A DNA stretch of 64,000 nt, taken from positions 30,083,298-30,147,297 of the forward strand of contig QVOM02000073.1 in the NCBI GenBank assembly GCA_003586115.2, given 5' to 3'. Of this stretch, positions 35,188 to 45,600 are shown piece after piece. The position numbers were made by a program, and so were the translations under genes. The notes below the pieces were generated by a model. The model had not been told where the DNA came from, made no database searches, and saw only the letters and a program-made list of their open reading frames with translations. This DNA comes from Salvator merianae. Its lineage: Eukaryota; Chordata; Lepidosauria; Squamata; Teiidae. The first letter of the stretch is position 1. Each line of letters starts with the position of its first letter.

Positions 35188-36232
35188 GAGGGCCTGTTCA
35201 CATTTCCCATGCTAGAATGGGCTAATTAGCCCATTCTAAGGTGGAATAGACCCCATCATGCAGACACCATCTGCACTATGGGGCCTAAAAATCTACCGGT
35301 GTGTAGCCGTACCTGAACCTTGTCATGACAATGACCGACAAGCAGCCAGCCACTGCCATAATGATCAGCAGCAGCTACACGCACGGTGGGCAATAGGGCC
35401 TACCCCTTTGCACGAGCCCGAATGGGCCCCAGTCACACCCACAATGCCACGATCGGGCCTGGGATGCTGGATGGGGCCATGCTGCACCCCATCCAGTGTT
35501 CTGCTGCACAATAGCAGGCAGGAAGGATGGTCACCACGGCAGCAGCCTGCAAGTGTCAGGCCGCTGCCATGGCAATCGGGAGGCAGGCGCAGTGCACATC
35601 GTGACGCAGATCATGCGTGTGCACTGGGGCCCTCCCCCTAGCATGATCAGGCCACCCTGATCGGGCCTGTCCAGCCCGATCAGGGAGCCCTGGGCCCGAT
35701 AGGGAAGGCCCGATCACACTACGGGGAGGGGCCCACTGTGTGGACCTCCCGGTCACCATAGCAGTGGCCTGATGCTTGCAGGCCACTGCCACACAACCAC
35801 CCTCCATGCCTGTGATCGGGCACCAAAACACCAGATGGGGCACAGGGCGGCCCCATCTGGTATCCCAGGCCCGATTGCGGCATCGTGGGTGTGACTGGGG
35901 CCTCACACGGGCCCAGTCGGGGCTGCGCAAAGGGATAGAGCTCAGTGTCCATCACACATGTGTGATTGCGAGATCACACATGAGTGGTGGGTGGGCTGAT
36001 CACCCAGAAGATGGCCATTGTCACCGTGGAGAAGGTGAGTGCAAATGAATCCTCACCTGAAGCTCACTTTGAGCTTCAGGTGAGGATTCGGACACCTATT
36101 TTCTTCTCCAGTGGTAGTAGCGATCGGCAGCAGATGAGTTCCGCTGCCGGTCGCTATGGCTGTCTTCTGGTGCAAACGCACCTGACTAGCAATCATGCCT
36201 CATGCTTGCTACTGTCAAGTGCGAAAAGGCCC
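35188..36232. mobile_element. GC-rich foldback element, family B, copy 2 (about 1.05 kb)
   Basis: Ends GAGGGCCTGTTCACATTTCC and AAGTGCGAAAAGGCCC are inverted. Long inner arms pair about 35390-35580 with about 35750-35935: CCAGTCACACCCACAATGCC on the left, GGCATCGTGGGTGTGACTGG on the right. A further hairpin TCCTCACCTGAAGCTCACTT / GAGCTTCAGGTGAGGATTC is at 36050-36090. GC-rich against AT-rich flanks. The Pro/His/Arg-rich frames on both strands come from composition, not coding. No transposase. Confidence 0.72.
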
Positions 36233-36239
36233 AGATTGT

Positions 36240-36616
36240 CTAGATTCATTTCAAACTGGCTTTACGTTGACTGTGGGTTGGCATGACCTTGTGGGTTCTT
36301 TGATATCCTTCTGAACTGCCTAACGGGTCTGGGGATAGGAAGTACTGCTTCACAATGATTCCTCTTTTATCACTTGGATAGTTTGGAAAGTCTTTGGAAA
36401 GAAAGCTAGTGTTTGGAGTTCCTGAAACTCCATATGTTACTAATGTTAACATGTGCATGAAATTGCTAATTGACATCGTCAGAAGATCAGGTGATAGATA
36501 TTATCAGTATGTTGATGACACTGAAATCTCCATGTCAGCTTTATCAGGAAGTGGCATAGCGTCTATAAATCCCTGTCTAAAAGTAGCATTGGGCTGGATG
36601 GCAGACAGAAAACTGG
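36240..36616 (+). pseudogene. L2-clade LINE reverse-transcriptase remnant
   Basis: A plus-strand frame (36394-36660) has MKLLIDIVRRSGDRYYQYVD followed by DTEISMSALSGSG and CLKVALGWMADRKLE. This matches the L2-clade RT catalytic block (MK.LGE..RR.G.RYHQYADDTQ.Y.S, then CL..V..WM..N.L). The catalytic YADD is YVDD here. Upstream, in another frame, LTGLGIGST-like residues (near 36310-36345) fit the preceding RT segment. The rest is replaced by a family C element, and the matching 3' tail may be the one at 37690-37990. Confidence 0.72.
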
Positions 36617-36858
36617 AAAGACTGAGGCCATGTGTACATTTGTCTCCACTTCAGAGCTAGGAGGCATTCTCCAGTGATATGCTCTGAGGCACCTCCATTG
36701 AGGGCTGCAAAGTCACACCCTCACAAAATGACACCTTGGATATGATCGTGCCTAAGGGGCAGCACAATTTCCATAAGACACTTTCTGCTGCTGCAGGTGG
36801 AAACACAGCGGCAGAAGATATTTACGGGCTGCCTTGCCCAATAAGTGGAGACATAGCT
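36617..36858. mobile_element. Family C inverted-repeat element inserted near the L2 RT remnant
   Basis: Left end GGCCATGTGTACATTTGTCT then CCACTTCAG; right end CAATAAGTGGAGACATAGC. These match the ends at 22760-23017 and 27733-27990. It cuts the L2 homology just after the RT block. Confidence 0.5.
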
Positions 36859-36863
36859 AGAGG

Positions 36864-36906
36864 GATATTTATTTATTTATTTATGTATGTATGTATGTAT
36901 GTATTT
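36864..36906 (+). repeat. (TTTA)n/(TATG)n microsatellite
   Basis: Short TTTA run passing into TATG units. Confidence 0.85.
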
Positions 36907-37689
36907 TTAAGGAAGTGTGATCTGGAAGGCTCTGTCCTCATTGAGGTTACATGTTACAACAAATAGCACCAGTGGATGTTTTTCTGGCTCTAGGTCTGTC
37001 CTGAGATTCAGAATAAGATTATGGCCAGAAACACTACGTATCACATTTGAATAGTATGATAATCTCAGCCTTAAAGGTGCATCTTTTCAATCTCAGTTTC
37101 CACAATAATGAAGGGATATTAATTTGATTTTAATAATATTTTCATATTTTGCAAAGATTTGGGGGGTGATTTTTTTGAAAGGGAAATGCTTCTGTTTTTA
37201 TGATTCAACCTGCAGAGTTAGCAGTATCTCCCTACCACATGATCCTCAGACAGTGACAATTTTATAATTTTTTTTGTTCTGCTGATGATGAAATCAGTGG
37301 ATGGGGTGGGTCAGAAGCTGAAAAAAATGCTTGGAGGACCACATAAGGCGACAAATATGGAATTAGCCTCCCCTGTCCAAGGTAGTACATTTAGAAGGTG
37401 TGATCCTGCCCCAGGTCGTCTGGAAAGCTTATTATTCTACTTTCTTTAATTCTACAGTGCTGTAAATTTAGGACAATGTCAGAAAAACCTGATAAAATCA
37501 ACTTTTTTAGGATATATGGCTTGGTCATGTGTGAGAACTTTAAGGATGGGAATCTCCTCTGCAATAGAAGCTAAAACAACTTTTTGATGGCACAGAATTA
37601 TTGTTGTTTTCTTTCTTGCTTGCAATTTATGTTTACTTGAAGCCGTCCTTGTAAGATACCTATTTTTATTTACAGATCTGAGTTCATCT
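36907..37689. other. No recognisable gene
   Basis: Possibly decayed L2 sequence between RT and tail, but no block aligns clearly. Confidence 0.4.
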
Positions 37690-37990
37690 AGAAGACAAGC
37701 ACCTTATTAGTTTGACAGATACAGTAGTTAATAAACATTTAAAGGCATCTTCACTACATATATTTAGATGCCTGGTAAGGACACACCTCTTTACCTATTT
37801 TTTTAGTTAATTGAATAGATTATGCTTCCCTCTTGGCACTGTAATTTTAATTTATTTTAATTTCTATTTAATTCCTAATTTTAATCTGTTGTAGGCCTGT
37901 TTTTAATTTTCCATGTATTGAGTTTTAAACTTCTTATTACCTGCCATGCAACCACGTGGTGTAGGGTGGTAGAAAAGTGCAAATAAATAT
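37690..37990 (+). mobile_element. L2-like LINE 3' end
   Basis: A frame near 37750-37800 reads FRCLVRTHLFTYF, close to the L2 ORF2 end (F...L.T.LF). It is followed by a long T-rich UTR ending GTGTAGGGTGGTAGAAAAGT and AAATAAATA. Confidence 0.6.
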
Positions 37991-38370
37991 GTTCTGGGAT
38001 GGTGCTAACTTCTTTTCAGATTTGCTGACTCCCTGCTTATCAAAGCATAGGAATTCATTTGAAGCTTTCTGCAAGAGTTCTTCCTACTTTTAAGTTTCAA
38101 ACCTTGTTCTTTTCCCTGCATTTTTAGGTATTCTCCACAGAATTAAATGCATGTGCCTCTAAACTGAAAGTTTGAGATTAACAGGGGTTAATATATTCTG
38201 CCTGGGCTAGCTGAACTATTGAACTAGCGACCAGGTTAGGAACTATCTCCCAAGACTGATTTTCTGTTCATTTTTCAACACTTCTAACTCCAAGGTGGAA
38301 ATCTAACCTACCAATATAAAATTGTGCTCTTTTTTTTTTTTTCACCTATGTAAATGGAAGGTAAAAGTAA
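37991..38370. other. No recognisable gene
   Basis: A T13 run near 38330; nothing else supported. Confidence 0.5.
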
Positions 38371-38539
38371 GGCTGCGTCCACATGCAGTAAATAAAAGTG
38401 CTTAAAAAGCAGCTTAAAGAAGTACACCTCCTCTGGTTATTAATATGGATTAGAGATGGGATGGAAACTTTAGCATCCACATGCTACCACTTCTAAGCTG
38501 CTTTGGAGCTGCCTTTTTCAATGTGTGTGGATAAAGCCT
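38371..38539. mobile_element. Inverted-repeat MITE (related to family C)
   Basis: GGCTGCGTCCACATGCAGTA at the left, TGTGTGTGGATAAAGCC at the right. Inner pair TAAAAAGCAGCTTAAAG and CTAAGCTGCTTTGGAGC. Flanking octamers AAAAGTAA and AAAACAAA agree at six of eight positions but are low complexity. Confidence 0.55.
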
Positions 38540-39380
38540 AAAACAAAAAATATAATCCTTCCTCCCCCATTGTTTTTCTATTTTCAACTTCCTAATTACA
38601 TCATAGACAGGATTATACATACCACTATGAGCAGTTCCTATTCTGCTTTGAAGTAAAACCTCTAAAAAAGTTTCACGATATTTTCGTAACAGTTTTCTGA
38701 CTCCCCACATGGAAGGTGGAAGCGCATGGCAGCATATGAATGCTGCTACTAGAAGCCAGAGAAAGTCAAGAGATATTAAGAGATGAAGAAGCCAGAGGGC
38801 TGATGCTGCCCATATCTGTCTAATAAGTCTGTTCTTATGCATGTCCGTTAAGTCAGTTCTCATGTACTTATTTCTGTAAAATACTACAAAAAATACGTAA
38901 AAATGTAATTATTATAAAACAATACATTGTCAAAGAATGAGAGATGAAACATAGAATTTGTAAAATAAATTATGCAATCATTTGATAGGGTACACGTTCA
39001 TCTTACCACTGTCTTCTGATTCTCTATTTGATAAAATTCCTCAGGTTCATGTTACATTGGGATTTTCCTTCTTGTGTTATACAATAATACAAATAATACA
39101 ATAGCAGTAAAATACAGTCTATAGCTGCAGCAGTATGTTGCCCATCCCATGTAGTCAATCCATAAGGCATTTAATACCTAGTAAATTTCAGTACTTTACA
39201 AACAGAATGTTTGTTTGCTTTCCTTTCACACACTTCAATATTCTAGGTATACATACATACTTGACTATAAATGAATACAAAAAAAAAAAAGAACTTTAAA
39301 GGACAAATTCTTCATGTATCAGCTTCAAAAAAACAATCTTCTTCTCCATGCATTCTGCTGCCCAACAGCCTCCCAGACTA
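38540..39380. other. No recognisable gene
   Basis: A minus-strand 137-aa frame (38450-38863) partly overlaps the MITE and shows no recognisable domain. Confidence 0.45.
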
Positions 39381-39381
39381 C

Positions 39382-39867
39382 GAGCCTGTTCATACTTATG
39401 TACAAGTGAGGGCTGGTCTGCTCACTGGACAGGCTTGTCTGCTTGCTACCATTGCCATGTCTCAGAAGACCCAAAGCTGTTCCTGGAAGCCACTAGTTGT
39501 GGTCAACTAAAACGTTGTCCACAGCTTGACTGGGAACAGCTAGTGAGCTCCTCGGAGCATCGTTTGCACCCTCTTCTGGGTGCAGCACCGTGAGTAGGCG
39601 TGGTGGTGCAGCTGCAGCTGCACAGTCACATGCTGCATCACAATCACCATGGCATTGTCTAGGCATGCACTGGATGTTGCCACAGCTTTTGCAATAGCAA
39701 TTTGGCCTGCCCTGATTGAGTCATCTTCACATCAGGTTCTGATGGTCCAATTCAGGGTTTTATTAGCCCTTGGAGTGTGGATGGCCACTTCCATGCCTGA
39801 TCCTTACTGGCCTGGTATGATATTACTATACCATACCATAGCAGGCCATTAAGTGCAAACAGGCCCT
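39382..39867. mobile_element. Foldback element, family B, copy 3
   Basis: Ends GAGCCTGTTCATACTTATG and TAAGTGCAAACAGGCCC are inverted and match the other family B termini. Interior diverged from the other copies. Confidence 0.6.
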
Positions 39868-39869
39868 GA

Positions 39870-40260
39870 ACTGGCAGAGGTTGTCTTCCATGTGCTGCTG
39901 GAGATTCCCAGAATGGTGGTCATTCCAGAGAATACTCTCTTAGGAACAACTCAAGATTTCATGTTCTCCATGGCAGCCTAGGGACTGTCTCAGTTTGTGG
40001 TTGGTCCATGAGATAACTTGACCTGGTCTTTTCTTCAGACTACAAAGGGGGTGGCCTGGATATTGAAGGGTTTAAGGTCATCCCGCTGTCATGGACAGAC
40101 CATTATCTGAAGAAGTTTAGTATTATCACACCATTCCCCTATTGCGAGAGTGTCAAATGCTTGCTTGGCCACTGCCGTGGTGACGATCAGCCTCATGCCC
40201 AATCAGACACCTTTTACAGGCCGTGCTCCGGGGAAAATGTTTTTGATTTGGGAATTAGCC
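39870..40260 (+). pseudogene. L2-clade LINE endonuclease remnant
   Basis: Broken plus-strand frames give TTQDFMFSMAA, GLSQFVVGP and a DLTWSF-like piece, in the order of the L2 endonuclease block seen at 1140-1500, with stops and frameshifts between. Confidence 0.5.
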
Positions 40261-41000
40261 ACCCCAGGCACTAATCCTTTTTAGGAATCAATTTTTTGGG
40301 ACAGGTTTTAATAATGCTAAACTGGCACACAAAAAGTCCAAATAAAGAGGAGATAATCCTTGAAAATAATGGTGCATCTTTATTAGAACCGAGCAAAAAT
40401 ACTTGAAATCCAAATAAATAGTAATAAACAATGTGATTTGTTAGAATTAGCTAGTTTCATAGGCAGCATAGGTAGTTAGACACTTGAAAAAGAAAAAGGC
40501 TTGGCTCCAAACTTACGTAAGGAGACCTAGTTAGTGTGTGTAAAAGAGGGGGGAAGAAAGAGAAAGAGAGTCTGGGAGAAGCTAGCAATGGAGACCAGAA
40601 AGGTTCCTAGGACTAAAGGGTAAATCTCACCCATGTGCAGTTTTCTCCAGGCAAATCTTCACCATGTCAAAAGGGAAAATTTTAGGGAAAAGATGCATAG
40701 GTCTCTTGCAGGCAAATGGGTTAAAAAGCCAGAGATTGGGAAGTGAAGATGCTCCACAGCCTTCACTCCTTTAGGGAAAATCAGCTCTTTTGCCAAGGGG
40801 CATGAAGAGAGATATAGAAATCCCTCATCAAGTGAAATCAGCTAAAAAGGAAAATAAAGGAAACTGCAAACAAGCAGTAGGATCAAGCAGCTCCTTAGAA
40901 AAATCCATTCCCTCTCCATTTCAGGAGGGAGGTAAAAGCAGCTCTCAGCCAGGGAAAATGGGGCTGAGATAGATGATCATTCCTCCTGACTTCTTGTGTG
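40261..41000. other. Unclassified stretch
   Basis: Purine-rich AGAAAGAGAAAGAGAG-type sequence near 40553-40572 and several repeated AGGGAAAA words. It does not match a family I know. An LTR element is possible, but no ends were found. Confidence 0.35.
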
Positions 41001-41094
41001 TTTCTTCTTCTTCTTCTTCTTCTTCTTCTTCTTCTTCTTCTTCTTCTTCTTCTTCTTCTTCTTCTTCTTCTTCTTCTTCTTCTTCTTCTTCTTC
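41001..41094 (+). repeat. (TTC)n microsatellite
   Basis: About 31 perfect TTC units. The complementary strand is (GAA)n, the triplet type that forms triplexes and can expand. Confidence 0.97.
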
Positions 41095-41604
41095 CCTATA
41101 ACGTTTCCTTCTTCTTCTTAATAGAAAAACCTGAACTTTTATATTCTTTTTCCAAGTAGGAAAAGGAGCAAGCTTCCTTTTAGTTGGGCAAAGATGTGTG
41201 TTTGGTCATGTAGAGAGATAAACTGCCAACTACACTGGTTGATGAGCTTAAATTCTGCTGTTTGCATTCTTAATGAGAAGTTCTCAAGATGTAGGCTTGA
41301 ACAACGGACTAGTTTTGATGGCCAAATACTTGTTAACCATTAATGTGTAATTTCCTGAGCTGACTCAAGCAGCCAGGTTAACCATTTCAAGAGGTAAGGA
41401 AAAAATATGGAGACAGGCTTGTCCTTTTAAAAATGGACACAAGGAGAGGAAATCTGGTTTCTACAGGGTCCAGGATTCTGGTCAGTTTCCCTGTGTTTGA
41501 AGCCTTTCTGACTTATATTTCATGGAATCCATGTCCATTTGTATATAGTAAGAATGTTTGTGCTCCTGCTCCTGTATGACTGGGCTATGCATTCTAGGTA
41601 ACTA
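41095..41604. other. No recognisable gene
   Basis: No supported feature. Confidence 0.45.
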
Positions 41605-41784
41605 TGACTACACACCACAATGCCAGCTTGGGCATCCCAGGCCTGATTGTGTCATTGTGCAAGCCCAATCAGGCACAGTAGGCACATCACACACAAGATG
41701 GCCACCACTGTGCAGGTAAGTGTGAATGGAATCTTACCTGAAGCTCACTATGAGCTTTAGGTAAGGTTCCAGACTGCTATTTAG

Positions 41785-42544
41785 CAGGGGTGTGCACGAA
41801 GGCACTTTTCCCCTTTCACTTCGCATTCCTGTGAAGCTACGGGGCTTCATCTTCGCTGCGACCAGAAGCCAGCAGGAGACGAGGGAAATCAACGAAAGGA
41901 AGGGATTCCCTTCCTTTGCGTTGATCTCCCTCCTCTCCTCTCACTGCCTGACTCAGCCGGCGGGAGAGGAGGGAGATCAGCGAAAGGAAGGGTTCCCTTC
42001 CTTTGCGTTGATCTCCCTCCTCTCCTCCTGCCGCCTGACTCAGCCGGCGGGAGAGGAGGGCGATCAGCGAAAGGAAGGGGTTCCCTTCCTTTGCGTTGAT
42101 CTCCCTCCTCTCCTCCCGCCGCCTGACTCAGCCGGCGGGAGAGGAGGGCAATCAGCGAAAGGAAGGGAATCCCTTCCTTTGTGTTGATCTCCCTCCTCTC
42201 CTCATGCTGCCAGATTCGCCCTACTCTGTCAGCACGCGCGTTGACAGAGTAGGGCGAATCAGGCAGCCAGCGGGAGACAAGGGAAATCAACGCGCAGGGA
42301 GGGATTCCCTGCGCGTTGATTTCCCTCCTCTCCCGCTCGCTGTCTCTCATTTCCCCTATACTGTCAGCGCGCACCTTGGGGAATGAGACAGCGGCAAATT
42401 GCGAAGGTCCCGAAATGCATCGAAAATTGAGGGACCTTCACAATTCACATTTCGTGATCTTTGTTGCCCTTCGCATTCGATGCGAAGGGAACTCATGAAA
42501 TTCAACGAAAATTCGAGTGGCACGAAACTTCGTGCACACGCCTA
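41785..42544. mobile_element. Nested 760-bp hAT element built of palindromic tandem repeats
   Basis: Ends CAGGGGTGTGCACGAAG and CTTCGTGCACACGCCTA form a 17-bp inverted repeat with two mismatches. Exact 8-bp duplication CTATTTAG flanks it (41777-41784, 42545-42552). Inside, 41870-42200 holds about four units of 87-88 bp, each with two palindromes (see separate entry). A further hairpin is at 42208-42258. GC- and CpG-rich. No transposase frame; the 131-aa and 161-aa frames come from the tandem repeat. Confidence 0.9.
41870..42200. repeat. 87-88-bp tandem repeat, each unit palindromic
   Basis: The word GACTCAGCCGGCGG recurs at 41950, 42037 and 42125. Each unit has one palindrome centred on CGAAAGGAAGGG/TTCCCTTCCTTTG and another on the TCTCCTCCCGCCG ... 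CGGCGGGAGAGG pair, so the single strand can fold into a row of stems. Confidence 0.9.
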
Positions 42545-42682
42545 CTATTTAGTGCACCAGCAGTCATAGTGATCAGGAGCAGATGAAGCCCATTCCCAGT
42601 TGCTTCAGCGATCATGTGGTGCAAACACACTTGGATAACAAGCATTCTCAATGCTTGCTACTGTCAAGTGCAAATAGGCCCT

Positions 42683-45600
42683 TAGTTAAATGTGCTGTTC
42701 TTAAGGAAGCAAGGAAGAGAGAGAAAAAAGTCAAGGACTTTCCCCCACTGCTGCTATTGTTCCCTCTGCCACAGTAATGCAATTCATAATGCTATGCAAA
42801 TATAGGTGAACTTTATGAAATGGAAAAGACTATAACTGTAACAGTGGCATAAGGACCCAACAGACATTGGCTCAATATGATGGTTGATGCTGTTGCTGAG
42901 CAATTAGTGCCAAGGAAGCTTTGGTATTTAAATCAACAAAAGCCTTCCAAACATTTGAAGTTGGCAGCATTGTGTCATTAGATATGAGCAGTGCAAAGAA
43001 AATGCCATTTTTATTTTTAAAATGTTCAAGCACTAAATAGTAGTAGTAGTAAAAAAAAAAAAAACTTTATACACTTAAATCTTTATTTTCCATGTCTCTA
43101 TCTTAATGCTAAATGAACTGCTCTTTTACAAAAGAGAATGGCTTGACAATTAATACATTTGTTTTGCAACTGATACCACCAGCCCTGAAACTGAGGAACC
43201 CCCAAGAGGCACATAAATGTCTGTGGGATCACATGGAGACTGTCTGGAAACTCCTATTTAGCCCTGAAGTCACTATGGCACTGGCTTCGCACAGATGGCC
43301 TTTGTCCTGAGATGGGGAGTGATTCCCAAGATGACTTCAGCAAGCCAGTTGGAAGCAATTAGGCTATTTGATCTGAGAAAAAAAGAGCATATTTGAACAT
43401 ACTGTAGACACCAATCTTGGTAACAGAAAAAGGGAGAGTTTACCTGGACCAGTAAAAGGTGTGACAGACTTTAGAACTGTGCAGGACCATTTCCTTTGCT
43501 TAATTTATCAGAACAGGAACATTTGCTTTCTGACCCTTGAGACATGCACAGAACAATTGGTTCAATACTTGTTAGATTATTTGTTTCAATTATTTATTAA
43601 AATTATAAATTACCTCCAGGTAACATAATATTAGAAGAAGAATCACAAAATGCAAAAAGCAGATCAGAATAGTAAAATTATAATAAAAGCTCTCACTATG
43701 AACAAAACCATCAGCAATCCAGAAGCAACAAATACATTTATTTAACTGATAAATATAACCATCATCAATTATATTACCAATGAAATATTCCCTTAGTTAA
43801 AATGGATATGCACAAAATTCCAACTCAGAACATGTCATGTCAGATATGAGCCGTTTTTGGTGTTCTGAACATAAACCAAAACATCATTTCAAACAGGGAT
43901 TTTTCTGAGCGTGGAACAAAACTGTAATTGTAATTTTCTGGTTCTGGAACAAAAAGTCCTTGGAAGCCTTTGATGCTGCCTCCAATGACAGTGAGCTGGT
44001 TGTCAGGGGAAGGAAGAACAGTCCCAACAGAGGCAAATATGAAAAATTACCCTCTTTACTACAGCACTTGTTGGAAAACAGCTGACAGATTAGTGTATTT
44101 CCCCACTTGGGTATAATACTTCTGGTCATTACACAAGCTAAAGAAGGGCTTTTCCCTTTTCCATACATAGTGACACATGAACTGGTTCGTACTGGGGAAA
44201 TTAGCTTCCAGTTCACACAACTGGGCTTTCAAAGTGAATGGGGTTGGCTTAACAGTCAACTAGTTGGTGTGGATTCCCAAGGGAAGGGGAACAAAATGGG
44301 AGTCCAAATTTATATGCCTTTTCCAACTCAATACATGTTTCCAAAAACATATTTTATCTTTATGAAACACAGTTTAAACCATGCAAGCCAGCCCTGCAAA
44401 CAGCAGTTTTCACAGGCAGAGAGAGGAAGCCTATAATTAACCTCCCACTCAAACTTTTCAAAGGAGTAAAGCATAGGTCAGCAATTCAGGTAGATGTTTG
44501 GTCAAGGTGAACACAGGCCAAAGGGAGGGAGACTGAGCAAGGGCATCAAATAAGGCTGCCTAGAATGTCTTCGTAGCTCAGGACTGATTTCTCTTTTTCT
44601 ACAAGTTTCAACACAAAAGTAGCCGGGAAAAATGCCTTACATTGCCTTCAATGAGAAGAGTTAGTTTTGAGCTGTTTCAAGTCACAAAAGCAACCAAAAA
44701 AGAGCACCCTTTGCAGCCTTCTTCTGAGCAAGGTATGCCTAAGAACCAGGGGTTCACAGGTTGTGTCTGTCTAGTCTCCCTTAGGACGGTGTGGTTGGAC
44801 AGCACATATCTCTTGGTACCAAAGCAACCTAGACTGTTTCAGGCTCTCTGCAGCTCATCTGCCTCACAGGACAACACTCTGGGACACCCCAGGACTTGGC
44901 TCCCAAAGGTATATGGTGGCCATGGTCACTGTGTCAAGGTTTGCAGGCAGCTAGGGAAGGGAGTAGAAGATTTCCTTGAAGTTCAGTGCAATGGCTCTAA
45001 CACAGACACCCTGCAACTTGACCAAACTCATGTAGTGCACGGCACCCAAAGTCACAATACTATCCCTATGAGGTAAACCATGCCCTCTGCCCTGTTTACC
45101 CGGTAGCCCAGAAAACAGGAGATTGTTTCTTCATTTCAGGCTCCTGGGGCACAGTCCTACATCATACATTTTTTCCATATCGGAGGAGTATGAGGACTGA
45201 ATTCATCTTCTGATCGTTCCCACATTTGCATTTTAACACAGACTCAATTTAGATTTGCTTATTCTCACACTGATGTTTCCTGTGCTTGGCACGGGGAAAC
45301 TGTACCTTTTCTGTGTCGACCCCTCACCAAATTCCCCTCTTTGTGCAGTCAGTGATTGTCTGCAGTCCCAACATTCAAATCTTGACTTCACAGGGGCAGG
45401 CAAGACAAGCTCTGGCCTCTGTATGTCCCCGCTGCTGCCTCAGAACATGGATTCATTTGGTGGTGTTTCTAGTCATTCGCTGTTTTCTCCTTCTCCCCCT
45501 CCAGTCTGTATCTACACAAGCAGAACTTTAATACCACATGCACTGCAGAATTAAGCTTCTTAAAGAGCAGGTGGAGATTTCTGCTCCATTGCAATTACAC

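Larger units (their letters stand above)
41605..42682. mobile_element. Foldback element, family B, copy 4, interrupted
   Basis: 41605-41784 and 42545-42682 match 35860-36232 in order: CATCCCAGGCCTGATTG, then CAAGATGGCC, then TTACCTGAAGCTCACTATGA, and after the interruption GATCAGGAGCAGATGA and CTTGCTACTGTCAAGTGCA, ending GCAAATAGGCCC. The left part of the family is missing. A hAT element (41785-42544) sits inside, with the host sequence duplicated at the insertion point. Confidence 0.75.

Noticed and set aside
35258..36048. Pro/His/Arg-rich frames of 78-127 aa on both strands
   Set aside because: They lie in a GC-rich foldback element; low stop frequency is explained by base composition, and the two strands mirror each other.
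40340..41480. Possible LTR element
   Set aside because: A reversed AATAAA-like word and purine-rich sequence are present, but there are no TG/CA ends with duplication and no coding remnants.
41870..42260. CRISPR-like array of repeats
   Set aside because: Units are contiguous without unique spacers, and the context is a vertebrate transposon.
41792..42386. 131-aa and 161-aa frames with repeated motifs
   Set aside because: The protein repeats reflect the 87-88-bp DNA repeat in a non-coding hAT element.
43804..44330. Possible further hAT family A copy (GGATATGCACAAAA end)
   Set aside because: No matching right end or octamer duplication could be found.
44642..45076. 144-aa frame as a host gene
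   Set aside because: No known motif or repeat support; length is within chance for 64 kb of six-frame sequence.
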